Assembly: GCA_012517355.1 (NCBI GenBank)
Contig: JAAYVD010000050.1
Coordinates: 87,350 to 128,690 of the forward strand
Direction of reading: 5' to 3'
DNA length: 41,341 nt
Source of the DNA: Candidatus Rifleibacteriota bacterium
GTDB lineage: Bacteria; Muiribacteriota; Ozemobacteria; Ozemobacterales; Ozemobacteraceae
This document shows positions 23,099 to 30,590 of this stretch, piece by piece. A program made the position numbers and the translations under genes. The notes under the pieces were generated by a model. The model saw only the letters and a list, made by a program, of their open reading frames with translations, did no database searches and had not been told where the DNA came from. The first letter of the stretch is position 1. Each line of letters begins with the position of its first letter.

Positions 23099-23962
23099 TC
23101 AATCCTCGGCAGCCTGGCCCTCGAAGGAGGCGTAGTCGTCCTGCCCCGGCACGAACACGGGGTAGACCACCAGGCGGTTCTTCCGCTTGTGGACCTCGGA
23201 ATCGTAGTGCTTCTTGATCGTCTTCCAGTCCGACAACGTCAGCAGGTCCTGCACGAAATTGAGGATCCGCACGTGGTCGTAGAGGTTGAACACGGGAAAC
23301 TCGACGGTCACGAGGTCGATCGGGGCCGAGCATTCCGAGAACCGTTTGCTCCAGCTCTCGCGGAAGTGGGCATCCGAGTCGCAGCAGTTGAGCATCACGA
23401 TCCGGTATTCCGAGGGGAAGGTCGTGGCCTGCAGGTCTTCGGCCGTGGCCTGGAAATACCGGTAGGGCTCGGTGTGCCGGTCCTCGATCAGCTCCCCGTT
23501 GCCGCTGCGAAAGATGTCGTCGCGATCGGAGAAGGCCATGCCGCCACCGTAGCGGGCATGCCCCGAGTAGATGACGACGTCGATGGTGGGGTCCTCGAGC
23601 GCATTCTGGAACAGCCGTTTCGCTCCGGGGGTGACAGAGGTGAATACCCCCAGCTCGATGCGCGCGGCGCGGCCGTTGAAGTAGACGTTCTTCCCGTTGA
23701 GGGTCTCGAAGGCGGGGAAGACCGCCTCGATGGTCTCGCGCGGATGGTCCCATCCCCAGAACAGGGCGATGCGGAACGCCCCGTCGGCGAACATGCGCTC
23801 ATACCAGGGGCGCCCCTTCGGCACCAGGTTGGCGTGGATCCGCTTCGGTTCCTTCTTCGACGAGGCCGCCGGCTGCTTCTTCTTCGCCCCCGTGAGGCCG
23901 ACGACGAGCAGAAAGGCGGCCAGCAGCAAAATCAGGGGACGGACATGGCGGATCCTGTTCAT
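23099..23962 (-). CDS. Exported caspase-like (clan CD) protein
   Basis: 287 residues with a signal peptide (PLILLLAAFLLVVGLTG). A caspase/CHAT-like pattern is visible: a hydrophobic strand ending in His135 (VVIYSGHARYGGG) and a second strand ending in Cys193-Cys194 (YRIVMLNCCDSDAHF), the usual order and spacing of a His/Cys dyad after core strands. It also carries an N-terminal strand (FRIALFWGWDHPRETIEAVF) that could be the first strand of the fold. It may be a periplasmic or secreted cysteine peptidase or an inactive relative; I cannot assign the family precisely. It lies upstream of the MshEN/coiled-coil operon but is separated by 141 bases holding that operon's promoter. Confidence 0.65.
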   Translation of the reverse strand: MNRIRHVRPLILLLAAFLLVVGLTGAKKKQPAASSKKEPKRIHANLVPKGRPWYERMFADGAFRIALFWGWDHPRETIEAVFPAFETLNGKNVYFNGRAARIELGVFTSVTPGAKRLFQNALEDPTIDVVIYSGHARYGGGMAFSDRDDIFRSGNGELIEDRHTEPYRYFQATAEDLQATTFPSEYRIVMLNCCDSDAHFRESWSKRFSECSAPIDLVTVEFPVFNLYDHVRILNFVQDLLTLSDWKTIKKHYDSEVHKRKNRLVVYPVFVPGQDDYASFEGQAAED

Positions 23963-24195
23963 TATGACGATGCTCCACCTTACTCATCGGCATATCCCCC
24001 CATTTCCTGAGTCCCTCCCCAAACGGACCTTTGTCTTCTCCGGGAAAAGGGGGACAGGGAGATCCCGCTTTGGCTTCCCCCAAAAACCACGACCCCTGGA
24101 CGGACCACCGATCGATCAGCGGTCCCCGGCCCTCCCTATTGCCGCCAGCCATCAACCCGGCCGGAACGTCTGGAACGATGGCGATTCGATTCCAT
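23963..24195. other. Divergent intergenic spacer
   Basis: Between the exported caspase-like gene and the cation exporter. No gene, repeat element or strong minus-strand promoter is seen. Confidence 0.4.
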
Positions 24196-24224
24196 TTGCC
24201 AAACCTCCTTCCAGGGAGGATAAT
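24196..24224 (+). promoter_or_regulatory. Sigma-70-type promoter with inverted repeat for cation exporter
   Basis: TTGCCA (24196-24201), 17-bp spacer, GATAAT (24219-24224). The spacer contains CCTCC-N6-GGAGG (24204-24219), and TTTGCC/GGCAAA flank the whole region, so a regulator could bind here. Confidence 0.6.
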
Positions 24225-24287
24225 TCCCCCAGGCAAAGCCAGGCCCCGATTTTCCCCCAACCCTCAAGCGCCAACCGCGAGGCTCCC

Positions 24288-25217
24288 ATGGAAAACGATT
24301 CCTCTCTTTCCGCCCTCCAGGAAGTCAACCGTGTCACGGTCGTCGGCCTGGTCGTCAACCTCGTCCTCACCACGCTCAAGTTCGTCGCGGGCCTCACCGG
24401 GCAGAGCCAGGCCGTGGTGGCCGATGCCGTCCACAGCCTTTCTGATTCGGCCACCGACATCGTCGTCCTGGTGGGAGCCCGGTTCTGGGGCAAACCCGCC
24501 GACGCCGACCACCCCTACGGCCATCGCAAGGTCGAAAGCTTCGCAACGGCCTTCATCGGCCTCGCCCTGGGAGCGGTCGGACTCGGCCTTGGATACAACG
24601 CCATCGTCACCATGCACGAGCAGCACCGCTCCCCTCCCAGCCTGATGGCCTTGGGAGCCGCGGTCCTGTCCATCGTGGTCAAGGAATGGCTCTACCGCTG
24701 GACCATCCGGGCGGGGAAGCGCACGAGATCGTCGGCAGTCATCGCCAACGCCTGGCACCACCGGTCCGACGCCCTGTCGTCCATCCCCGTGGCCGTCGCC
24801 GTGGGCACGTCCTTCCTCCTGCCGGGCTGGTCCTTCCTCGATCATGTCGCCACGGTGGCGGTCGCCCTGTTCATCCTGCAGGCCACCTGGACGATCATGG
24901 CGACACCCCTCCACGACCTCCTGGAACGGGGAGCAGAAGAGGAGGTCATCCGGGACATCGATACCCGCGTCCGCTCCCTGCCCGGCGTCCGCGACCTGCA
25001 CAAGATCCGCAGCCGGTCGGTTTCCTCCGCCCTGTTCATCGACCTGCACGTCCATGTCGATTCCCACCTGAACATCGAGCAGGGCCACGTCATCGCTGGC
25101 CAGGTGAAGACCGCCCTGTTGGCCGCAGACCTGGGCATCGTCGACGTCCTGGTCCATATCGAACCATATTCCCCCCCGCCGCCCGACGCCGCCCCATCCT
25201 CCCCCTCTTCCGGCTGA
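24288..25217 (+). CDS. Cation diffusion facilitator family metal exporter
   Basis: 309 residues. ATG 24288 follows GAGG; the frame is open further upstream but crosses the promoter. Inner-membrane helices carry the metal-site pairs HSLSD (His49-Asp53) and HHRSD (His157-Asp161). HPYGHRKVESF marks the cytoplasmic loop after helix 2. The C-terminal cytoplasmic domain (DLHKIRSRSVSSALFIDLHV, HVDSHLNIEQGH) is the usual metal-sensing ferredoxin-like fold. The family expels Zn2+, Fe2+, Mn2+ or Co2+ by proton antiport; selectivity cannot be assigned. The inverted repeat in its promoter may give metal-responsive control (inference). Confidence 0.93.
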   Translation: MENDSSLSALQEVNRVTVVGLVVNLVLTTLKFVAGLTGQSQAVVADAVHSLSDSATDIVVLVGARFWGKPADADHPYGHRKVESFATAFIGLALGAVGLGLGYNAIVTMHEQHRSPPSLMALGAAVLSIVVKEWLYRWTIRAGKRTRSSAVIANAWHHRSDALSSIPVAVAVGTSFLLPGWSFLDHVATVAVALFILQATWTIMATPLHDLLERGAEEEVIRDIDTRVRSLPGVRDLHKIRSRSVSSALFIDLHVHVDSHLNIEQGHVIAGQVKTALLAADLGIVDVLVHIEPYSPPPPDAAPSSPSSG

Positions 25218-25316
25218 CCCACCGGATCCCCGGGGCGCGGACGGCCCCTTCCCCCTCCCATCGCCCCTCTCCGGCTCATCCCCCCTCCCCGCCACTCCTC
25301 CCCCGCCACGCCGGCC

Positions 25317-25345
25317 TTGACTCCAGGGCGACCTCCGCCTATGCT
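25317..25345 (+). promoter_or_regulatory. Sigma-70-type promoter for TlpA-like gene
   Basis: TTGACT (25317-25322), 17-bp spacer, TATGCT (25340-25345), 39 bases before ATG 25385. Confidence 0.7.
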
Positions 25346-25384
25346 GGCCGCAGACCTTTCCCCATCCGGACTCTGGAGGTGCCC

Positions 25385-26392
25385 ATGCGCGCCGTCCTCC
25401 TGACCCTGCTGACCGTCTCCCTGCTCCTGACCCCCGCCCTTCCCGGCCTGGCCACGCCCGAGAACCTGGCCAAGGCCGACCTCGACGAGCAGGAGATGCA
25501 GGAACCCAAGCCCGTCATCGAGTTCCGCGACTCCGTCATGCGCAAGATGGTCGGGGAGGTCCGCCAGAGCATGGACCCCGACATCCAGGCCGGCAAGGTG
25601 GACCCGAAAGACCCCGCCTCCTTCCGCCCCGAGCTCGGCAAGCGCCTGGCGCCGGTCAAGGCGAAATGCGAGGAGTTCCGCCAGACCCTGCAGAAACCCG
25701 AACACCGCCTGGTCCTCGATTTCATGCAGCTCGGCCTCTACGCCGAAACCGGCCAGGCCGACTGGGTGGAAGCCCTCGCCGCCAACTGGGCCGGTGAGGT
25801 CGGCGACGACTTCGTCCTGTCCGGAGCCGAAGCGTTGATCCAGAACGGGGCCGAACCCACCCCTGCCCTGCTGGCCCGCGTCGAGGAGATCTCGAAGAAG
25901 GGGTCCGAAGAGGCGATGGCCACCGCCAAGCGCCTGCTCGACCCGTTCTTCCGCAACCCCGTCGGCCTCCCCTTCCCCGCCTTCCCCGCCGGCCAGACCA
26001 CCCTCGACACCCAACCCCTCACCCTCGACCGGTTCAAGGGCAAGACGCTCCTGGTCGACTTCTGGGCCACCTGGTGCCCGCCCTGCAAGGCCGAGGTCCC
26101 CAACCTCGTCGCCGCCTACCAGGCCTTCCACGACAAGGGGTTCGAGATCGTCGGCATCTCCTTCGACCAGGACAAGGCCGACCTCGATGCCTACGTCAAG
26201 GAGAACAAGATGACCTGGCCCCAGTACTTCGACGGCAAGGGCTGGGAAAACGAGATCGGCGCCGCCTACGGCATCAAGTCGATTCCCGCCATGTACCTGC
26301 TCGATGGCGACGGCAAGGTGCTCGCCACCGGCAACGGCCTGCGCGGCGGCGGCCTCGAGAAGATCCTCCAGGAACGCCTCGGCAAGAAGTGA
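25385..26392 (+). CDS. Exported TlpA/ResA-like thioredoxin-fold oxidoreductase
   Basis: 335 residues. GGAGG precedes ATG 25385. A signal peptide (MRAVLLTLLTVSLLLTPALP) is followed by a helical N-terminal domain of about 180 residues (EFRDSVMRKMVGEVRQSMDP, HRLVLDFMQLGLYAETGQ), then a redoxin domain with TLLVDFWATWCPPCKAEVP. The active site is Cys231-Pro-Pro-Cys234, the cis-Pro region is IKSIPAMYLLD, and the TlpA-type insertion is present. It probably reduces disulphides or supports cytochrome maturation or peptide-thiol redox in the periplasm. It has its own promoter and a GC hairpin downstream, so it is probably monocistronic. Confidence 0.9.
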   Translation: MRAVLLTLLTVSLLLTPALPGLATPENLAKADLDEQEMQEPKPVIEFRDSVMRKMVGEVRQSMDPDIQAGKVDPKDPASFRPELGKRLAPVKAKCEEFRQTLQKPEHRLVLDFMQLGLYAETGQADWVEALAANWAGEVGDDFVLSGAEALIQNGAEPTPALLARVEEISKKGSEEAMATAKRLLDPFFRNPVGLPFPAFPAGQTTLDTQPLTLDRFKGKTLLVDFWATWCPPCKAEVPNLVAAYQAFHDKGFEIVGISFDQDKADLDAYVKENKMTWPQYFDGKGWENEIGAAYGIKSIPAMYLLDGDGKVLATGNGLRGGGLEKILQERLGKK

Positions 26393-26404
26393 TCACCCTC
26401 TCCG

Positions 26405-26425
26405 GCCGCCCGCTCCCCGGGCGGC
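26405..26425 (+). terminator. GC hairpin after TlpA-like gene
   Basis: GCCGCCCG-ctccc-CGGGCGGC, 10 bases after the stop. No U-tract. The remainder of the gap to the TonB gene holds only its promoter. Confidence 0.5.
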
Positions 26426-26645
26426 TGGAGGCATCCCAGGCCGGCCCTGTCACCTGTCAGCGGGTCCGGCGGCCGCAGACTCACCGCCCCGACCCGGCCT
26501 CCCATAATTCTCACCATGTGATCTGGAGCGGTTTCCCGACCCGTTACGGCCTGCCTTTCCGATGGGGACGGATTCTGCCGGGATCGCCATCCATCAGGAA
26601 AGCCAAGGATCGCTGAGTGGGAATTGCTGCCCGGCCTCCCCCTGA

Positions 26646-26675
26646 TTGGACGACTCCCCGAAAAAGGGGTAACAT
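26646..26675 (+). promoter_or_regulatory. Sigma-70-type promoter for TonB-dependent receptor
   Basis: TTGGAC (26646-26651), 18-bp spacer, TAACAT (26670-26675). It lies downstream of ATG 26617 and overlaps ATG 26674, which argues against both as starts. Confidence 0.6.
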
Positions 26676-26739
26676 GGGACCGGATGTCCCGCCCCCGGCT
26701 GGCCTGCAGAGAAGTCCAGATGGGGCGGGCCAAGGTGTG

Positions 26740-26754
26740 AGGAGGCAGATCGTG
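26740..26754 (+). promoter_or_regulatory. Shine-Dalgarno deciding the TonB receptor start
   Basis: AGGAGG at 26740-26745, six bases (CAGATC), then GTG at 26752. This places initiation upstream of palindromic element R7, so R7 must be translated. Confidence 0.8.
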
Positions 26755-28950
26755 GTCAGCCCGAGAGAGAGGTGTCCGGTTTCGTCCCGCCCGGGAGAAG
26801 ACCGTCCCCGGAAGAGGTGGTTTGGGAACCGGACCTGCGCGACGTCGGAATGGCTTCCCCTTTGCCGCCAAGGATGGCAACGCGCAACACCCGCTTCGGG
26901 CACCCCGAGGGGAACATCGTCGGGCCCCCACCGGCCCGCACCGTTCCGCCCCGCCCCCCTGGCAGGACTGGCGTTCTGCCTTGGGCTCCTCTGGACGCTC
27001 GTCGCCTGCCCGGCCACCGGCGCTTCCGTCCCCCAGAACCGGTCCTTGCAGGAACTGGTAAGCCTCAGCCTCGAAGACCTGGCCAACGTGGTCGTGTCGA
27101 CCCCGTCCAAGAGCGCCCAGCGCCTGCCCGAGGTTCCCGCCACCGTCCGCGTCATCACCGCCCAGGACCTCCGCGACCGTGGCTGTCTCACCCTCGAGGA
27201 GGCCCTCGCCGACCTTCCCGGCATCCAGTTCCGCAACCTCGTCGGGTTTAACGGGTATGCCTTTTTCCGGGGGGTTCCCAACCAGAACAACCACGTCCTC
27301 CTCATGATCGACGGGGTGCAGGTCAACGAACTCAACTCCGGTGGGTTCTACCTGGGCGGCCAGTACAACCTGGCCAACGTCGAACGCATCGAGGTCGTCT
27401 ACGGCCCCGCCTCCTCGATGTACGGCACCAACGCGGTCGGCGGGGTGATCAACCTCATCACCCGCGACCCGCAGGACACCCCCGGACTCCGTGTCAGCAC
27501 GCTCTTTGGCGGGTTCGACACCCGGCGGCAGGACTTCACCTGGCGATCGCACGACGCGGAGCAGGACCTCGGGATCAGCCTGTCGGGCATGCTCAAGTCG
27601 GGTGACAAGGCCGACCTGCGCGGTTCGCGCGGCGACGGGAACTGGTCCGGTTCCCTCGACACCTCCGAACAGGACGCCGCCCTCGACGCCAAAATCCGCT
27701 GCCGGCGCGTCACCGTGGGCCTGAACCTGCTCGACAAGGAAGCCTCCTATGCGACGAAAGACCGCAGCACCGGCACCGCCCTGCAGGATTTCGACGTCCC
27801 CTGGCACATCCGGTTCCTGAACACCTGGGCCCGGTATGACTTCCGGCGGGCCGACCGCTGGTCGTGGAGCTCCACCGCCTACTACCGCGACACCACCGTC
27901 GAAGACGACACCCGCCCCGTGATCAGCCGGCCCACCGCGACCGACCCGGGCTACCGGGAACGCTGGTTCCGCCCCAACCACCTGGTCGGGCTCGAGAACC
28001 GGTACGACGGCACCCTCGGGCCTCACCTTTCCCTCAACCTGGGACATTTGCGGGAAACCGAAACGCTGGCCGCCGGGTTCGCCAGGTCCCGCAGCGCCGC
28101 CTGGTCCGTGGAGCCCGAGGCCCCGGCCCGGCCGGACATGCTCACCAACGACCTGACCAGCCTCTACGCCCAGCTCACCTGGCACCTGTCCGAGCCGCTG
28201 CGCCTGACGGTCGGCTCCCGTTACGACGACAGCGACGTCTACGGCACCGTGAACACCCCGCGGCTGGGGCTGGTCTACAACCGGGGCCGGTGCAACGCCA
28301 AGCTCCTCTACGCCGAAGCCTACCGGGCCCCCAAGCCCTGGGATTTCCGCGACGGGCTGGGCAACCCCGACCTCGCCCCCGAAACCATGCGCTCGTCCGA
28401 ACTGGCCGTGGGATACCGGTTCGCCGAAAACCTGCGAGCCGAGATCTCCCTCTATCGGAACGTGCTCGCCAACTGCCTGACCCGGGAAAACTCCGCCGCC
28501 GGCTGGCGGTGGGTCAACCTGGGCAAGGTGCGCACGACCGGGTGTGAAGGAACCCTGGAATACCGCCGGGGCAAGGGTAGGTCCTACCTGAACCTCACCT
28601 ACACCGATGCCGACGATTCCACCGGCCGGGCCGTGCCCGAGATCGCCCTCCACACGGCGAACGCGGGATGCCAGTATGCCTTCACCGACCGGGTGAAGTT
28701 CGATCTCCGCGGGCAGTATCTCGGCCGCCGGCGGAACCCCCCGACCACGGCGGCCGGGGGCGACCCCGAGATCGACGATGCCTTCGTGATGAACGGGACG
28801 CTGAGCCTCGCCGACGTCGCCGGATGCGACGTCCAGATCGCCGGCCGCAACCTTCTCGACGCGAAGTATTTCCACACTTCGAACACCACCGTGAGCCGCT
28901 ACCGGCAGCCGCAACGGTCTGTCTCCCTCGAGATCGCCCGTCGGTTCTGA
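26752..28950 (+). CDS. TonB-dependent outer-membrane receptor with element-derived signal-peptide extension
   Basis: 732 residues from GTG 26752. About 65 polar residues, of which some 28 come from element R7, precede the signal-peptide core (LAGLAFCLGLLWTLVACPATGA). The plug follows: SLEDLANVVVSTPSKSAQRL, VRVITAQDLRDRG, LADLPGIQF, DGVQVNEL, and NVERIEVVYGPASSMYGTNA with GGVINLITR. The remainder is a beta-barrel ending in the terminal aromatic strand RSVSLEIARRF. It imports a chelated nutrient (siderophore, haem, cobalamin or other metal complex) using TonB energy; specificity is not evident and no TonB or ABC partner is in the window. No in-frame ATG, GTG or TTG lies between R7 and the hydrophobic core. 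Confidence 0.92.
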   Translation: MVSPRERCPVSSRPGEDRPRKRWFGNRTCATSEWLPLCRQGWQRATPASGTPRGTSSGPHRPAPFRPAPLAGLAFCLGLLWTLVACPATGASVPQNRSLQELVSLSLEDLANVVVSTPSKSAQRLPEVPATVRVITAQDLRDRGCLTLEEALADLPGIQFRNLVGFNGYAFFRGVPNQNNHVLLMIDGVQVNELNSGGFYLGGQYNLANVERIEVVYGPASSMYGTNAVGGVINLITRDPQDTPGLRVSTLFGGFDTRRQDFTWRSHDAEQDLGISLSGMLKSGDKADLRGSRGDGNWSGSLDTSEQDAALDAKIRCRRVTVGLNLLDKEASYATKDRSTGTALQDFDVPWHIRFLNTWARYDFRRADRWSWSSTAYYRDTTVEDDTRPVISRPTATDPGYRERWFRPNHLVGLENRYDGTLGPHLSLNLGHLRETETLAAGFARSRSAAWSVEPEAPARPDMLTNDLTSLYAQLTWHLSEPLRLTVGSRYDDSDVYGTVNTPRLGLVYNRGRCNAKLLYAEAYRAPKPWDFRDGLGNPDLAPETMRSSELAVGYRFAENLRAEISLYRNVLANCLTRENSAAGWRWVNLGKVRTTGCEGTLEYRRGKGRSYLNLTYTDADDSTGRAVPEIALHTANAGCQYAFTDRVKFDLRGQYLGRRRNPPTTAAGGDPEIDDAFVMNGTLSLADVAGCDVQIAGRNLLDAKYFHTSNTTVSRYRQPQRSVSLEIARRF
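26829..26914 (+). repeat. Dispersed palindromic element, copy R7
   Basis: Blocks CCGGACCTGCGCGACGTCGG, CTTCCCCTTTGCCGCCA, GGATGGCAACGCGCAACACC and CCCCGAGGGGAAC. Inside the TonB receptor gene, between the start and signal-peptide core, read as CATSEWLPLCRQGWQRATPA. The structure has partly decayed. Confidence 0.8.
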
Positions 28951-29044
28951 AAGGCCAGCCTCCCCCCCCACGGGTCCGCTCCTGCCGGGAGAGGCACAGG
29001 GAGGGGCCAAGAACCATCGCCGCTTCTGGTATCCGCGGGGCCGT

Positions 29045-29073
29045 TTGCGGGACAGCCGACTCCCTGCTACATT
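29045..29073 (+). promoter_or_regulatory. Sigma-70-type promoter for beta-propeller gene
   Basis: TTGCGG (29045-29050), 17-bp spacer, TACATT (29068-29073), 31 bases before ATG 29105. Confidence 0.6.
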
Positions 29074-29104
29074 GGGCAGGAAGATCCTCCGGGAAGGAAC
29101 CATC

Positions 29105-30427
29105 ATGACCCGTCACCAGTCCGCCTGGCCACGCGAACGACACGCCGTCGGCAAGGCTTCCCCTGTGCCGCCACCAAGGGCGGCACGAAACCCCTGTGGC
29201 GCGCCCCGCCCGGGGGCAGGCCGTGACGAAGGGGGCCACCCTCTTTCGCCGCCCCGGAGGGGGGCCCGCAACCTCCGTTTCGCGCCTCGCCAGCGAGCCC
29301 TCAGATGGTTGGGCTTGGCCATCGTTCTCCTGGCGGTGGCCGGGTCGGGCCCGGTCGGGGCGGCCGCTCCCCGGCCCGACCGACACGACGTCGGAAGTGC
29401 CCCCTTGCCGCCAGGGATGGCGGCGCGAAACGCCAGTTTCGCGCATCGCAAGGGGGCCGACCGACACGACGTCGGAAGTGGGCCGCGGGCGCCAGGATGG
29501 CGCATCCTCCGCGGACCCACCCCCGCCATCCAAGCCCAGTGGCAGGAGCAGGCGCGGCTGGCCGAACGGGCCGCCCTGCCCTGGGTCACCGACATCGAGA
29601 CCTGGCACGAGCGCCGCACCCTCGCCGTGGCCCGCCACGACTTCCCCAGCCTCCTCCGCCTGCGCGACACCGAATGGCGCATCTACTGGAACGAGGAACG
29701 CTCGGGCGGGATCACGAGTGCCCTGTCGATCGACGGCGCCACGGAATTCCGCAGTGAGCCCGACTTCCGCATCCGCAACGGCGGCCGCGGCTCACCCGAG
29801 GCCGTCGTCGGCCACCCGTGGGTCGTCCCCCTCGCCACCGGGTTCCGGATGTACTACCACGGCGACGCACGCTGGCAGCCGCGGGTCGGGGAAGCTCCGA
29901 TCATGCGCGTGTTCAGCGCCTGGTCCCGGAACGGCCGCCACTTCTTCGGCGAGGGGGTCCGCCTCGACCTCGGCGACCGCACCGGCCTCGACCTCGCCGC
30001 CCACCCCTGTGTCCGCCCCATGCCCGACGGCACCTGGCGGATGTGGTTCACCGCCGTCCGCAACGGATCCGGAGGCCGCCCGTGCGTCCTCGGGGCCGCC
30101 TCGGCCGACGGCCTCGCCTGGCGGCCCGACCCCGTCCCGACCATGGACGGAGCCTCCGATCCCCTGGTGTTCGAGCGGGCTGGACGCTGGGTCATGTTCG
30201 CCCGGTTCGGCGCCGACAACGTGCTGCTGCTGAGTTCCCCCGACGGACTCGTCTTCCACCCCCAGGCCTGGGTCGAGTTCTTCGACGCCCGCGGCCTCCG
30301 ACTCTCCGGCTTCGTCCCCGCCGAGGTGCTCGACGCCGCCGACGGCCGGGTGCGGGTGCTGGGCACCGGCGACCATTCGCGCGGTCTCGGCCTGTTCGAG
30401 CGGCACGAAAACCGATGGCCCCACTGA
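29105..30427 (+). CDS. Secreted five-bladed beta-propeller (GH43/GH32-like) protein with elements around its signal peptide
   Basis: 440 residues. ATG 29105 follows AAGGA. Residues of about 9-65 derive from elements R8 and R9. The signal-peptide core follows (LRWLGLAIVLLAVAGSGPV, about 66-84), then residues 91-138 from R10 and R11. The mature part repeats blade-like strands: WRIYWNEERSGGITSALS, GFRMYYHGDARWQ, TWRMWFTAVRNGSGGRPCVL, SADGLAWRPDPVPTMDGASD, and RWVMFARFGADNVLLLSSPD. This is the pattern of glycoside hydrolase clan beta-propellers, though the catalytic acids cannot be assigned with confidence. It may hydrolyse or bind an extracellular glycan. Finding an export signal sandwiched between two element pairs in one open frame is very unusual. 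Confidence 0.8.
   Translation: MTRHQSAWPRERHAVGKASPVPPPRAARNPCGAPRPGAGRDEGGHPLSPPRRGARNLRFAPRQRALRWLGLAIVLLAVAGSGPVGAAAPRPDRHDVGSAPLPPGMAARNASFAHRKGADRHDVGSGPRAPGWRILRGPTPAIQAQWQEQARLAERAALPWVTDIETWHERRTLAVARHDFPSLLRLRDTEWRIYWNEERSGGITSALSIDGATEFRSEPDFRIRNGGRGSPEAVVGHPWVVPLATGFRMYYHGDARWQPRVGEAPIMRVFSAWSRNGRHFFGEGVRLDLGDRTGLDLAAHPCVRPMPDGTWRMWFTAVRNGSGGRPCVLGAASADGLAWRPDPVPTMDGASDPLVFERAGRWVMFARFGADNVLLLSSPDGLVFHPQAWVEFFDARGLRLSGFVPAEVLDAADGRVRVLGTGDHSRGLGLFERHENRWPH
29131..29216 (+). repeat. Dispersed palindromic element, copy R8 (degenerate)
   Basis: CGAACGACACGCCGTCGG, GCTTCCCCTGTGCCGCC, GGGCGGCACGAAACCCC and CGGGGGC. In frame between start and signal peptide of the propeller gene. Confidence 0.7.
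29217..29299 (+). repeat. Dispersed palindromic element, copy R9 (degenerate)
   Basis: CCGTGACGAAGGGGGC, CCTCTTTCGCCGCCCCGG, CCCGCAACCTCCGTTTCGCG and CTCGCCAGCGAG. Adjoins R8 and runs up to the signal-peptide core. Confidence 0.65.
29376..29457 (+). repeat. Dispersed palindromic element, copy R10
   Basis: CCGACCGACACGACGTCGGA, outer stem CCCCCTTGC/GCAAGGGGG, arms CGCCAgggaTGGCG and GCGAAACgccaGTTTCGC, all intact. The outer stem has C-G where R14 has T-A, a compensatory change. In frame just after the signal peptide. Confidence 0.9.
29457..29520 (+). repeat. Dispersed palindromic element, partial copy R11
   Basis: Begins CCGACCGACACGACGTCGGA, sharing its first bases with the end of R10, then diverges after GGCCGCGGGCGCCAGGATGG. 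In frame in the propeller gene. Confidence 0.7.
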
Positions 30428-30529
30428 CCTCCCCACCCCCGCCATGGTTCGGCCCACCGGGTCCGCCGCCTTCCCGCGGCCGGGACGTTCCCGATCAGGC
30501 GGTGGCGATCCCGGGCTCCGCTGCCGGGG

Positions 30530-30572
30530 TCGACCTGCGCCGGCATTTTTGTACAATCTATAGTTCTTGCAC
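30530..30572 (+). promoter_or_regulatory. Promoter and operator-like inverted repeat before SH3 gene
   Basis: TCGACC (30530-30535), 16-bp spacer, TACAAT (30552-30557). The -10 starts inside GTACAA-N10-TTGCAC (30551-30572), the same architecture as upstream of dprA at 32584-32605, where TACAAT also overlaps the repeat. Confidence 0.55.
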
Positions 30573-30590
30573 TTTTGGAGGATTCATGTC

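Noticed and set aside
26617-26674. ATG 26617 or ATG 26674 as the start of the TonB receptor.
   Set aside because: The first lies upstream of the predicted promoter and the second overlaps its -10. GTG 26752 has a consensus Shine-Dalgarno at ideal spacing.
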